From positions 1 to 24,399 of IMG/VR virus record IMGVR_UViG_3300048838_000186: 24,399 nt of DNA. One strand, given 5' to 3'. A program made the translations under genes and the position numbers. Below the pieces are notes generated by a model. That model searched no databases. It was not told the DNA's origin and was given only the letters and a program-made list of their open reading frames with translations. Positions 1-7,446 of the stretch are shown here, piece after piece (within the stretch, counting starts at the first letter, position 1; each line of letters begins with the position of its first letter). The DNA is from a virus.

Positions 1-1
1 C

Positions 2-373
2 GTTGCGGCGGTCCGCAAGCTGCTGCCGGTGGTTCGGTTCAACAACACGCCGCGGGTTGCGCGAGGCCTGCAGCGACTGAGGCGCTACTCGCGCAAGATG
101 AACGACCAGCTTGGGACCTATACGGGCGAGCTCCACGACATCAACTCTCATGGTGCGCACGCGTTCGGCGAGTGGGCGATGAACTGCGGGATCGAGCCAC
201 CGGCGATCATCGTTCCGAAGAAGCCCAAGCTCGATTTGAACCAGGTCTCGATCGGCAATGGCGGGCAGCAGCCGTCAGCGGCTGTCTTCGAGCCGGTCGA
301 AGACTTGTCGCCCCAGGAAAAGGCCAAGCGGTTCATTGAGGCCGTTAGGCGCCAACGAAAGAAGGCAGGTTGA
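2..373 (+). CDS. terL: Terminase large subunit, C-terminal end (partial)
   Basis: This is the last 123 codons of a gene that begins before the window; the frame is open from base 2. The product is the ATP-driven DNA packaging motor and headful nuclease that docks on the portal. The visible part includes a basic segment (RFNNTPRVARGLQRLRRYSR) followed by TGELHD, which reads like the end of a TerL nuclease domain, where aspartates help complete the metal-binding site. A Lys/Pro-rich linker (PKKPKLDL) and a basic tail (RRQRKKAG) follow. The ATPase Walker motifs would lie upstream and are not seen. Position immediately before the portal region fits a standard packaging module. An internal GTG at base 29 is not a credible start. 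The family call rests on C-terminal similarity and context. Confidence 0.8.
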   Translation, partial: VAAVRKLLPVVRFNNTPRVARGLQRLRRYSRKMNDQLGTYTGELHDINSHGAHAFGEWAMNCGIEPPAIIVPKKPKLDLNQVSIGNGGQQPSAAVFEPVEDLSPQEKAKRFIEAVRRQRKKAG

Positions 374-375
374 GC

Positions 376-630
376 ATGGCGAAGTTCAGGAAGAAGCCGG
401 TCGTGATCGAGGCTTTCGAGTTCCGCGCAGGCGAAGAGCGATACGAGGTGGCGCAGGACGTCAACGACGGACGGGTTCGATATACGGAAGAAGGCACCAT
501 GCTCATTCAGACGCTCGAGGGCGTCATGGAGGCCAAGCCGGGCGACTGGATCATTCGCGGCGTGAAAGGCGAACTCTATCCCTGCAAGCCGGACATCTTC
601 GAAGCCACATACGAGCCCGCTGATGGCTGA
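376..630 (+). CDS. Small PGDYG-like phage protein (84 aa)
   Basis: This 84-residue protein is rich in beta-strand-like segments. The N-terminus MAKFRKKPVVIEAFEF and the later PGDWIIRGVKGELYPCKP, followed by DIFEATYEP, match the pattern of a widespread small phage/bacterial family with a conserved PGD(Y/W)I..GVKGE.YP..P.IF..TYE stretch. Biochemical function is unknown to me. I chose the ATG at 376 because AAGGCAGG lies 6-7 bases upstream; the frame also allows a TTG at 370. The terminase stop is just before it and its own end overlaps the portal start by 8 bases, so it is probably translated with the packaging genes. No signal peptide or membrane segment is seen. Confidence 0.8.
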   Translation: MAKFRKKPVVIEAFEFRAGEERYEVAQDVNDGRVRYTEEGTMLIQTLEGVMEAKPGDWIIRGVKGELYPCKPDIFEATYEPADG

Positions 631-2929
631 TGCACTCGCCAAAGAAGGTCAGATCTCCTCGGAGAGTGCCGCTCGCGAGGACGGGAAGACCGAGGTCGAG
701 CTGTGGCTGCTGAAGATCGAGGCTGCGAAGGAGGAAGAGAAGACGTGGCGCGACAGCGCGAACCGAGCGTCTGACACGTACGAGGCCGGCAGCGGTGAGA
801 AGCACGATATCCAGTCCGCTTTCAACATCTACCACAGCAACGTGGAGGTCCGCGTTCCCGCGCTGTACAACTCGACGCCTGTTTCCGACGTTCGTCGGCG
901 TTATGAGCCGGAGATGCCCGATCCTCCGGAGATGCCGCCGATCGACGAGAATGCGCCGCCAGAGGCTCAGCAGCAAGCCCAGGCGATCATGGGACAGTTC
1001 GAGCAGCGCCGGCGTCAGGTCATGCAGCAGGCCCGCCAGTACAAGCGCGTTGCGGACATCACTGAGCGCTGTCTGGCGTACTCGGTGGATCAATACGACT
1101 TCAACGGCACGATGGAGTACGTCGTCCGCGATTCCGAGGTGACCGGCCGTGGCGTGCCTCGCATCCGGTACACGCCGATTGTTGAAGGAGAGTCAATCAC
1201 CGACCAAAGCGTGCGCGCGGAGCTCGTGACGTGGGATCGGTTCATCCGCGGTCCTGGACTGCTGTGGGAGAAGGTCCCGTTCGTTGCGTTCGCCCACGAT
1301 CTCTCGCGCGATGAGATTCGCCTGCTGATGCGGGGAGAGAACGACGCTGACAAGCGGCTGGAGGATCTCGGGTTTGGCGGTCTGAGCAGTGAAGGAACAG
1401 ATTCGGAGAGCGAGAACGACCGGCGGTCGAAGGCGAAGGGCGTCTTGAAGACCATCCCGGTTTATGAGATCTGGTCACGCGGTGAGAAGCGCGAGGTGCT
1501 CTTCATCACGCCGCACGACAAGGAGCGTCCGCTGCTTGTCGTGGATGATCCGCTTGGTCTGGCGAACTTCTTCCCGGTACCGAAGCCGCTACAGGCGGTA
1601 TGGCGCCTCCGGAGCCTGACGCCCGTCTGCCCTTACGACATCTACCGCACCCAGATCGAGGAGATGGATGACCTGACGCGCCGGATTCGCGCGCTGGTGA
1701 AGGAGCTCAAGGTCCGCGGCCTTTACGATCCGAAGTACGCGCCCGACTTCGAGGCGCTCAAGGATTGCGAGGACGGCGAGTACATCCCGGCTGGAACGAG
1801 CGAGGAGTTCGTCAAAGGCGCCAACCACGGCCTGGCTGATGCCGTGCACCACTGGCCACTTGAGACGATCCTGACGGTACTACAGGGGCTGTATGAGGCC
1901 CGCGAGAGCGTCAAGAAGACGATCTACGAGATCATGGGCGTGTCGGACATTCTGCGCGGCACGGTGGACCCGCGCGAGAAGCTCGGGCAGAGCGAGATCA
2001 AGGCGCAAGCGGGCAGCCAGCGTTTGAAGCGCGGGCAGGACCGTGTTGCGGCGGTCGCGCGCGAGATCTACCGCATGAAGGCCGAGATCATGCACCGGCT
2101 GTTCACGGCCGAGCAGCTGAGCCTGATGAGCGGCTTGGAGGTCGGCCCGGAAGAGATGCGCATCATGCGGACGCAGATGCGGTCCTACTCGATCGACATC
2201 GAGACGGATTCGACGGTGCGCGCCGATGTAGGCCGCCGGCAGGAAGAGCTGAACATGTTCCTGCAGGGGACGGCTCAGATCGTCCAGGCAGCCGCGGCGA
2301 TGGCGCCGGTGATGCCGTTCGCGGTTGCCGCGCTGCTCGAGGTCTTCATCTCGTTTGCCCGCCAGTTCAACCTCGGCAAGGCCGGGGAGGACGCGCTCGA
2401 CAAGCTGGGCGAGGCTGCCAAGCAACCGCCGGCACCTCAGGACGATGGCAGCGAGGCGGCTGCAGCTGCCGAGGCAGCGAAGCAGGACGAGCGCGAATGG
2501 GCGCTCGCGCTCGAGGATCGCAAGGACCAACGCGAAGCGCAACGTCATGAGCGCGAGATCGCGTCGTACGAGCAGAAGGCGCGCTGGGACTTCCAGATGC
2601 AGGATCTCACGTTCGCCATCAAGCAGATAGACCTGCGGCGTTCCGAGATCGAGCTGCAGAAGGCTGGCATCGGCCTCGCCGGACAGGAACAGAAGGTTGC
2701 TGCCGACGCGGATGCGCGGGAAGAGGACCGCATCGATCGCGCCGTGGCGCGCGAGCAGGACGTTACCGATCGCGACGATGCGCGCGAAGCAGCGCACGAG
2801 GACCGCGAGCTCGATCGGCAGGACCGCGTTGAGACGATGGCCGACAAGCGCGAGCTCGCCGGCATTGCGGCCCAGGCAGCCAAGCAGAAGGCGAGCCAGC
2901 GCCCCAGCAACGGCAAGGCAACGCGGTGA
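623..2929 (+). CDS. Portal protein
   Basis: The 768-residue product is the dodecameric portal at the single packaging vertex, through which DNA enters and leaves the capsid. The N-terminal third holds FNIYHSNVEVRVPALYNSTP and DVRRRYEP, a signature of portals from podovirus-like phages. The middle contains aromatic/Pro-rich wing and stem-like segments (PYDIYRTQIEEMDDLTRRIR) and IMGVSDILRGTVDPREKLGQ. The last roughly 170 residues are extremely charged and helical (repeated DR, RE, ED, QA runs), consistent with a long C-terminal barrel or crown as in P22-type portals. Length (P22 portal is about 725 aa) and position between TerL and scaffold agree. The ATG at 623 overlaps the previous gene. The next ORF starts inside its stop codon. 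Confidence 0.92.
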   Translation: MADALAKEGQISSESAAREDGKTEVELWLLKIEAAKEEEKTWRDSANRASDTYEAGSGEKHDIQSAFNIYHSNVEVRVPALYNSTPVSDVRRRYEPEMPDPPEMPPIDENAPPEAQQQAQAIMGQFEQRRRQVMQQARQYKRVADITERCLAYSVDQYDFNGTMEYVVRDSEVTGRGVPRIRYTPIVEGESITDQSVRAELVTWDRFIRGPGLLWEKVPFVAFAHDLSRDEIRLLMRGENDADKRLEDLGFGGLSSEGTDSESENDRRSKAKGVLKTIPVYEIWSRGEKREVLFITPHDKERPLLVVDDPLGLANFFPVPKPLQAVWRLRSLTPVCPYDIYRTQIEEMDDLTRRIRALVKELKVRGLYDPKYAPDFEALKDCEDGEYIPAGTSEEFVKGANHGLADAVHHWPLETILTVLQGLYEARESVKKTIYEIMGVSDILRGTVDPREKLGQSEIKAQAGSQRLKRGQDRVAAVAREIYRMKAEIMHRLFTAEQLSLMSGLEVGPEEMRIMRTQMRSYSIDIETDSTVRADVGRRQEELNMFLQGTAQIVQAAAAMAPVMPFAVAALLEVFISFARQFNLGKAGEDALDKLGEAAKQPPAPQDDGSEAAAAAEAAKQDEREWALALEDRKDQREAQRHEREIASYEQKARWDFQMQDLTFAIKQIDLRRSEIELQKAGIGLAGQEQKVAADADAREEDRIDRAVAREQDVTDRDDAREAAHEDRELDRQDRVETMADKRELAGIAAQAAKQKASQRPSNGKATR

Positions 2930-3069
2930 AGCTATCGCGTGAGGGACGCCGTGCGGCGAAGCTCGAGCTGCAGACAGCGTTGCGCGAGCTGAAGGCAGCG
3001 CAGCAGCGGCTGGCAGAGGCTGAGTTCAAACTCAGGAAGGTGACGAATGACGCGCTACGTCTGGCGTGA
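2926..3069 (+). CDS. Small helical protein (47 aa), GTG start
   Basis: A short ORF begins with GTG at 2926 in a GTGA overlap with the portal stop and runs 47 codons to a TGA at 3067. It starts VKLSREGRRAAKLELQ and continues with TALRELKAAQQRLAEAEFKL, a basic amphipathic helix with heptad-like leucines, so a small coiled-coil is likely. Its end overlaps the start of the next gene (3047) by 23 bases. The stop/start overlap, and the fact that the portal and the next gene would otherwise leave a gap of more than 100 bases in a packed operon, support it as real. I do not recognise the family; it may be a portal- or scaffold-associated accessory protein. Confidence 0.6.
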   Translation: MKLSREGRRAAKLELQTALRELKAAQQRLAEAEFKLRKVTNDALRLA

Positions 3070-3412
3070 CGGGAAGTTCCGCGACCCGAAGACGGGGAAG
3101 CCGATGCCGATGCCGAAGCGCAAGGGCATCTGCAAGCCGATGTACGTGATCAAGGACATGGAACCGTACCAGTCGGTTGTTGAAAACGGCGCGGTGATCG
3201 GCGGCCGGTCTCAGCGTCGCGAGGAAATCAAGCGCCTCGCGGACCGCGGCCTGGCGCCATGGGAGCCGATCAACAACCGCCCGCGCGGTCTCATCAACGA
3301 AGAGTTCTGCCGCAAGCGCGGCCTCAAGACGGATGAGGCCACGAAGGAGTGGGCGAAGAACAAGCTCGACAGCCAGGCCAAGAAGGCCGCAGCGATCAAG
3401 GCACCTGCATGA
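3047..3412 (+). CDS. Conserved phage protein between portal and scaffold (121 aa)
   Basis: This is a basic 121-residue protein preceded by a strong AGGAAGG ribosome binding site before the ATG at 3047. The order is a short N-terminal MTRYVWRDGKFRDPKTGKP, then MYVIKDMEPYQSVVENGAVIG and GRSQRREEIKRLADRGL. The pattern of a YVI.DM.PY segment with 'GRS.RRE..' resembles small proteins that sit next to the portal in many short-tailed phages; I know of no assigned function. The C-terminus is lysine/alanine-rich and probably helical. The stop overlaps the scaffold start (ATGA), which suggests translational coupling and a head-assembly role. Confidence 0.8.
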   Translation: MTRYVWRDGKFRDPKTGKPMPMPKRKGICKPMYVIKDMEPYQSVVENGAVIGGRSQRREEIKRLADRGLAPWEPINNRPRGLINEEFCRKRGLKTDEATKEWAKNKLDSQAKKAAAIKAPA

Positions 3413-4626
3413 CAATCGAAACCGCTGAGACGACCCAGTCCGCGAGCTCGAGCTCGACGGAGACGACACAGGCTGCCGCCACGCCGGCGAAGGCCGACTT
3501 GTCGGCGGCATCGACTGAAACAGAGGACGAGCTGCTGTCGCGCGTCTATGACGAGGCGTCCGAGGAGGACGAATCCGCCGCCGGCGACGACGATGCTCAG
3601 AAGGTGGCAAAGGCCGATGGTGGCGGCGCGCCGGAGCGCGACGCGAGCGGCAAATTCGTCTCGAAGAACCCGGAGTTGAAGGCCGACAAGGAGGCAGCAC
3701 CTGACAAGGTCGTTGCCAAGGAGCCGGCCGACAAGAAGGCGGCGTCAACCGAGAAGGCTCCCGCGGATACGAAGGCCGATCAGTCCAAGGTGGACTATTC
3801 CGGCCATCAGCGCGGCTGGTCGGAGGAAGACAAGGCCGAGTTCGCCAAGCTATCGCCCGAAGCGCAGAAGTTCGTCGTTGCGCGTCAGTCGGCCCAGCTC
3901 GGCGCGTTGACGAAGGCGCAACAGGACCTCGCCGACCTGCGCAAGTCGGCCGATCCGCTTGTGACTTTGGTGAATGAGCATGCTGAGTATTTCGATGAGC
4001 TCTCGGCCGCGTTCAAGTCGACGCCTGCCGACATCATCAAGGGTATTTTGAGTACAGAGCAGGCGCTGCGTCACGGCACCTTCAAACAGAAGCAGGCCGT
4101 TCTGATGGGGATGGCTCGTGACTACGGCGTTCCTCTGCAACTGATGGAGCCTGATGACCAGGCGGATCCCTCGCTTCCGACGAGCGAGCATCATCCGATG
4201 GTGCACGATCTCCAGCAACAGAATGCACGCCTGCAGGCGCGCCTCGATGCAATCGAGCGCAACACGCAAACGACGGCAAGTGCCAACCTCGAACGGTCTG
4301 TCGCGGAATTCGCGGCCACCGTCGACGAGGGTGGGCAGCCGAAGTACCCGCATTTCGAGATCGTTCGAGCTTCGATGGGTCAGATCCTTGCCGATGGCAA
4401 AGCATCCACCCTGCCGGAGGCGTACGAGCTCGCAGTCAAGCCGTTGATCGAAGCTGCGAAGCGCGAAGCGACCGCCAGTCGTCAGGCTGAAGAAGCCAGG
4501 ACGGCCGCGGAGAAGGCGAAGCGCGCCGGCGCGGTGAACGTCAGCACCGCGGCCAAGGCGGTTCAGCGTTTCGCGAGCGAGGATGACATGCTCGCGGACG
4601 TATTCGACCGCGCATCGGCCGCCTGA
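3409..4626 (+). CDS. Scaffolding protein
   Basis: The 405-residue product is the likely internal scaffold that templates procapsid assembly and is removed before or during packaging. The first 130 residues are disordered-looking and Ala/Ser/Thr/Asp/Glu-rich with an acidic patch (SEEDESAAGDDD) and Lys/Ala stretches. Then come YSGHQRGWSEEDKAEFAKLS and long helices (AKLSPEAQKFVVARQSAQLG, LQQQNARLQARLDAIERNT). The C-terminus is a helical, basic segment with Ala/Lys repeats ending in LADVFDRASAA. Scaffolds are poorly conserved in sequence but typically acidic and helical, sited between portal and coat. I chose the ATG at 3409 (ATGA overlap with the preceding stop) over an in-frame upstream ATG at 3349 that lies inside the preceding gene. 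Confidence 0.82.
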   Translation: MTIETAETTQSASSSSTETTQAAATPAKADLSAASTETEDELLSRVYDEASEEDESAAGDDDAQKVAKADGGGAPERDASGKFVSKNPELKADKEAAPDKVVAKEPADKKAASTEKAPADTKADQSKVDYSGHQRGWSEEDKAEFAKLSPEAQKFVVARQSAQLGALTKAQQDLADLRKSADPLVTLVNEHAEYFDELSAAFKSTPADIIKGILSTEQALRHGTFKQKQAVLMGMARDYGVPLQLMEPDDQADPSLPTSEHHPMVHDLQQQNARLQARLDAIERNTQTTASANLERSVAEFAATVDEGGQPKYPHFEIVRASMGQILADGKASTLPEAYELAVKPLIEAAKREATASRQAEEARTAAEKAKRAGAVNVSTAAKAVQRFASEDDMLADVFDRASAA

Positions 4627-4650
4627 TCCCCCTCATAGGAGACTAAAGTC

Positions 4651-5628
4651 ATGGCAGGTCCAAGTGCCGTGTTCACCCAGATGATCACGGCTCAGCATCG
4701 TTTCCAGGGCAAGACGATCACCGATCAGGTGATCGAACACAACGCCCTCTGGCGTTTGATGAAAGAGCGCGGCCACATTCGCCGAGAAGTGGATGGCGGC
4801 ACCGAGATCACTTACCCGATCGCGTACGCTCACAACCAGACGATCATGAACTACACCGACTTCCAGCGCCTCAACCTGAGCCAGAACGACTTCCTGAGCG
4901 CCGTGAAGTACGACTGGCGCCAGAAAGCGGCTTATGTGGTGGCTTCCGGCAAGGAGCTCCGCATCAACCGCGGCAAGGGCGCCATGATCAAGCTGGTCAA
5001 GGCGAAGAAGGACAACCTGGTTTCGGGCATCGCAAACGCGATGGCGACCGAGGTCTATGGGGATGGTTCGGTTGACGGCTCCATCGGAGGCCTGGACGCG
5101 CTCATCACCGAAAGCGGGGAAGGTACTCGCGGAGGCATCCAGGGGACGGCGAGCGTCAATCCGTGGTGGCGCAACAAGGTCCAGGTCGAGGACAATTCGG
5201 GCTATTGGGGCACGCCGGACAACGTCAAGCGCTCTCTCAACAAGCTGCACATCAAGTGCACGATCGGCGCCGAGAAACCGGACCTCTACACGCTGACCAA
5301 CGACCTCTACGAGGTCTACCAAGCGTCACTTCAGGCGCAGCAGCGTTTCATGAGCGTCAAGAAGGCCGAGCTCGGCTTCGAGACGCTGGCGATGACGGAT
5401 GGTGTGCCGGTTATTCACGACCTCAACGCCAACGGTGGGTTCACCGGCGAGACCGGGTACGCGACCAACTCGAAGTACCTCTACATGATCGAGCACGAAG
5501 ATGCTCATTGGGGTGCTGAAAACGAGCGGGTGCCGGTCGATCAGGACGGCATCGCCATCCCGTACTTCTGGATGGGCCAGATGGTTTGCACGAGCCTTCG
5601 GCATCAGGGCCGGTTCGTCGCTGCGTAA
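4651..5628 (+). CDS. Major capsid protein
   Basis: The 325-residue product is the probable HK97-fold coat protein. It has no Ala-rich low-complexity segments and a balanced composition. Recognisable stretches are FQGKTITDQVIEHNALWRLM, 'GGTEITYPIAYAHN', NPWWRNKVQVE, and a C-terminal GIAIPYFWMGQMVCTSLRHQ close to the end, a pattern I associate with coat proteins of this phage type. A TAGGAGA ribosome binding site lies about 10 bases before the ATG at 4651. It follows the scaffold directly and is followed by a hairpin terminator and a probable decoration protein, the classic coat position. High expression is expected. No N-terminal pre-sequence (delta domain) is visible, consistent with a separate scaffold. 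Confidence 0.9.
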   Translation: MAGPSAVFTQMITAQHRFQGKTITDQVIEHNALWRLMKERGHIRREVDGGTEITYPIAYAHNQTIMNYTDFQRLNLSQNDFLSAVKYDWRQKAAYVVASGKELRINRGKGAMIKLVKAKKDNLVSGIANAMATEVYGDGSVDGSIGGLDALITESGEGTRGGIQGTASVNPWWRNKVQVEDNSGYWGTPDNVKRSLNKLHIKCTIGAEKPDLYTLTNDLYEVYQASLQAQQRFMSVKKAELGFETLAMTDGVPVIHDLNANGGFTGETGYATNSKYLYMIEHEDAHWGAENERVPVDQDGIAIPYFWMGQMVCTSLRHQGRFVAA

Positions 5629-5656
5629 GCGACACTGACAGACAGAGGCTGAGACA

Positions 5657-5678
5657 GGGGGCGCTTCGGCGCCCCTTC
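5657..5678 (+). terminator. Hairpin terminator after the major capsid gene
   Basis: A perfect 7-bp GC stem GGGGCGC/GCGCCCC (5658-5664 with 5669-5675) closes on a TTCG tetraloop and is followed by only two T residues. It lies 30 bases after the coat stop. The UUCG loop makes it very stable. The short T tract suggests partial termination or 3'-end protection of coat mRNA rather than complete stop, which would leave downstream genes transcribed at lower level. Confidence 0.65.
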
Positions 5679-5706
5679 GCATATCCCCATCCATCGGAGA
5701 AACCCA

Positions 5707-6303
5707 ATGTACTACAGCAAGAATCACCTCGGTGCGAACACCACGCACCGCACGACCTACAAGGAACATGCGCTGGGCGTCACCGAATTCGCGAACGCCA
5801 ACCAGCTGATTGGCTACGGCCAGGCCGCGGGGTCCATTTCGGCTGGGCCTTGCGAGTTCGATCCCAACAGCGGCGTCATTTCATCGGGTGCGGGTTGGTA
5901 CGCTGATGCTGCCTTCGCCTCTGGAGAGTACGGCTGGGTCCGCCAGTCGGCAGAGGACGAGGTTGTCATCCCGTTCTACGCACTCTCGGCCAACGGTGGC
6001 GATGCCGCGACGGCCACGATCGTGGCGCCGTTCAACTTCCGCATAAAGCGGATCGACACCGTGCTGTTGGGCGGCGCGCTCGCCAGCGGCAACTTCGTGC
6101 TGACAACGAAGATCGCCGGCGTCGACGTCACCGACGGTGTTGTGACCGTCACGCAGGCCGGTTCTGCCGCAGGCGACAAGGACAGTGCAACGCCGACGGC
6201 CGCCAACACCGGCGATCAGGGCGCCACGATCACGCTGGTCGGCAGTGGTTCTTCGACCGGCAGCCGAACCATCAACGGCTTCGTGACGCTGCAGCGCGTC
6301 TGA
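5707..6303 (+). CDS. Probable capsid decoration / head structural protein
   Basis: This is a 198-residue, Gly/Ala/Ser/Thr-rich protein with strong beta character. It opens MYYSKNHLGANTTHRTTYKE and continues through a Tyr/Phe-rich middle (GWVRQSAEDEVVIPFYALSA) to repetitive Val/Thr/Gly strands. Position directly after the coat gene, a CGGAGA ribosome binding site before the ATG at 5707, and the composition suggest a capsid decoration or head fibre-base protein. I do not recognise a named family. An alternative is a minor tail or adaptor protein. No signal peptide, membrane segment or catalytic motif is seen. A stable hairpin lies just after its stop. Confidence 0.6.
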   Translation: MYYSKNHLGANTTHRTTYKEHALGVTEFANANQLIGYGQAAGSISAGPCEFDPNSGVISSGAGWYADAAFASGEYGWVRQSAEDEVVIPFYALSANGGDAATATIVAPFNFRIKRIDTVLLGGALASGNFVLTTKIAGVDVTDGVVTVTQAGSAAGDKDSATPTAANTGDQGATITLVGSGSSTGSRTINGFVTLQRV

Positions 6304-6321
6304 TCTGGAGCCCATGCAGCG

Positions 6322-6345
6322 GGGTGACGGGCGTTCCCGTCACCC
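6322..6345 (+). terminator. Perfect 10-bp stem hairpin between head genes
   Basis: GGGTGACGGG (6322-6331) pairs perfectly with CCCGTCACCC (6336-6345) around a four-base loop CGTT. It sits in the only non-coding gap between the decoration gene and the next gene. There is no following T tract, so it may be a weak terminator, a processing site or an mRNA stabiliser. It ends 19 bases before the next ATG and so could also limit ribosome loading. Confidence 0.5.
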
Positions 6346-6364
6346 ATTACCCTTCGAGGAATTC

Positions 6365-7018
6365 ATGAGCTCCGACATCCAGATCAAGAACGACATCGCG
6401 ATCAAGATCCACGGCTTCGAGACGCATTACCGCCGCTCATCATCGACTGGCGAACTCGAAGAGTTCGATGTGATCACGTACTCGCCGCAGGGCGACAGCA
6501 AGACGGTCATCATCCGCGAAGTCCGCAAGATGATGAAGGTCCGGCCGCTCGAGGAGTGCGGCGACAATATCGCGTCGCTGATTGCTCTCAAGCTCTGGCA
6601 GCGCGTCCAGCCGGACTACGATCATTGGAAGAAGAACAATGCCATGCCCGAGAGCGGCACGCCGCTGGGCGCTTGGCCCGCTGTGACGCCGGCCCAGGCG
6701 GCAGTTCTGAAGCAGTCAGGCCTGACCTCGATCGAGGAGGTGGCCAACGCCTCGGACATCGTCATCATGAAGACCGGGCTTGCCAACGCCCTCGCTCTTC
6801 GGGATCTGGCGAAGAAGTTCCTCGCCGCCGAGACGACCGCCGGCGACGCTGCTCGGATGGCCAAGCTCGAACAGGACAATGCGGAGCTCAAAGAGCAGTT
6901 GAAGGAGATGATGGCGCTGATGCAGGAGATGACCCGTCCTGAGCCTGCGTCGACGGAAGACACGCCGGCGCCTGCGGCGACGGGTAGCCGGAGAAGCGCT
7001 GGCAGAGCAGCTGCCTGA
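6365..7018 (+). CDS. Phage structural/assembly protein with C-terminal coiled coil (217 aa)
   Basis: The N-terminal 100 residues look like a mixed alpha/beta domain (IKIHGFETHYRRS, GDSKTVIIREVRKMMKVRPL). Residues about 108-150 (VTPAQAAVLKQSGLTSIEEV and the following AN) resemble a helix-hairpin-helix-like pair. Residues 163-190 (AKLEQDNAELKEQLKEMMAL) form a clear coiled coil, and the tail is Pro/Ala/Arg-rich. I cannot name the family, but similar proteins occur between coat and neck genes in short-tailed phages. The ATG at 6365 has GAGGA 5 bases upstream; an in-frame ATG at 6314 lies before the hairpin and lacks a good site. The stop overlaps the next gene as TGATG. Confidence 0.7.
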   Translation: MSSDIQIKNDIAIKIHGFETHYRRSSSTGELEEFDVITYSPQGDSKTVIIREVRKMMKVRPLEECGDNIASLIALKLWQRVQPDYDHWKKNNAMPESGTPLGAWPAVTPAQAAVLKQSGLTSIEEVANASDIVIMKTGLANALALRDLAKKFLAAETTAGDAARMAKLEQDNAELKEQLKEMMALMQEMTRPEPASTEDTPAPAATGSRRSAGRAAA

Positions 7019-7446
7019 TGCCGCTCTACCTGGACACCGAGTTCAACGGCTTTAAGGGCGAGTTGATTTCGCTCGCCCTGGCGTCAACCGACGGCGATCA
7101 CTTCTACGCGGTCCTTCCGCCGCCGCGCGACGTCCACCCGTGGGTGGCAGAGCACGTACTGCCAATCTTGGCGAGCGATCCGGTTGACCACGACGCGTTT
7201 CAGGGCGCGCTCTGGGCCTATCTCCAACGCCACCAGGGAGAGACGATTTATGCGGACTGGCCGGAGGACTTCGCGCACCTCATGCAGTCGCTGTGCCTGC
7301 CAGGAGGCATTGCGCCGAGGCTGGAGCTGCAAATGAGACTTATACAGTCCGGCCCGCTTTCGCCTGCCAATCCTCATAACGCTCTGTCTGACGCGCTAGC
7401 GCTGATGGAGTGGCACGTCGATCGGCTTTGTGAGGTCGTCGTATGA
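7018..7446 (+). CDS. Rv2179c-like DEDDh 3'-5' exoribonuclease
   Basis: The 142-residue product fits an RNase H-fold DEDDh exonuclease. Visible catalytic motifs are LDTEF (Asp6, Glu8), IYADW (Asp80) and PHNALSDA (His120, Asp125). The segment HPWVAEHVLPIL and the overall short length match the Rv2179c-like 3'-5' exoribonuclease family. It would remove nucleotides from RNA or DNA 3' ends with two metal ions. It sits with structural genes, starting in the preceding stop (TGATG) and ending in an ATGA overlap with the neck adaptor, so it is probably produced late. Whether it is packaged, degrades host or phage RNA, or acts in assembly cannot be told. All four metal-binding acidic positions are intact, so activity is likely. 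Confidence 0.78.
   Translation: MPLYLDTEFNGFKGELISLALASTDGDHFYAVLPPPRDVHPWVAEHVLPILASDPVDHDAFQGALWAYLQRHQGETIYADWPEDFAHLMQSLCLPGGIAPRLELQMRLIQSGPLSPANPHNALSDALALMEWHVDRLCEVVV

Noticed and set aside
1880-2797. 305-codon - strand open frame over the portal
   Set aside because: Leu/Arg-rich mirror of the charged portal C-terminus; no family resemblance and no ribosome binding site seen.
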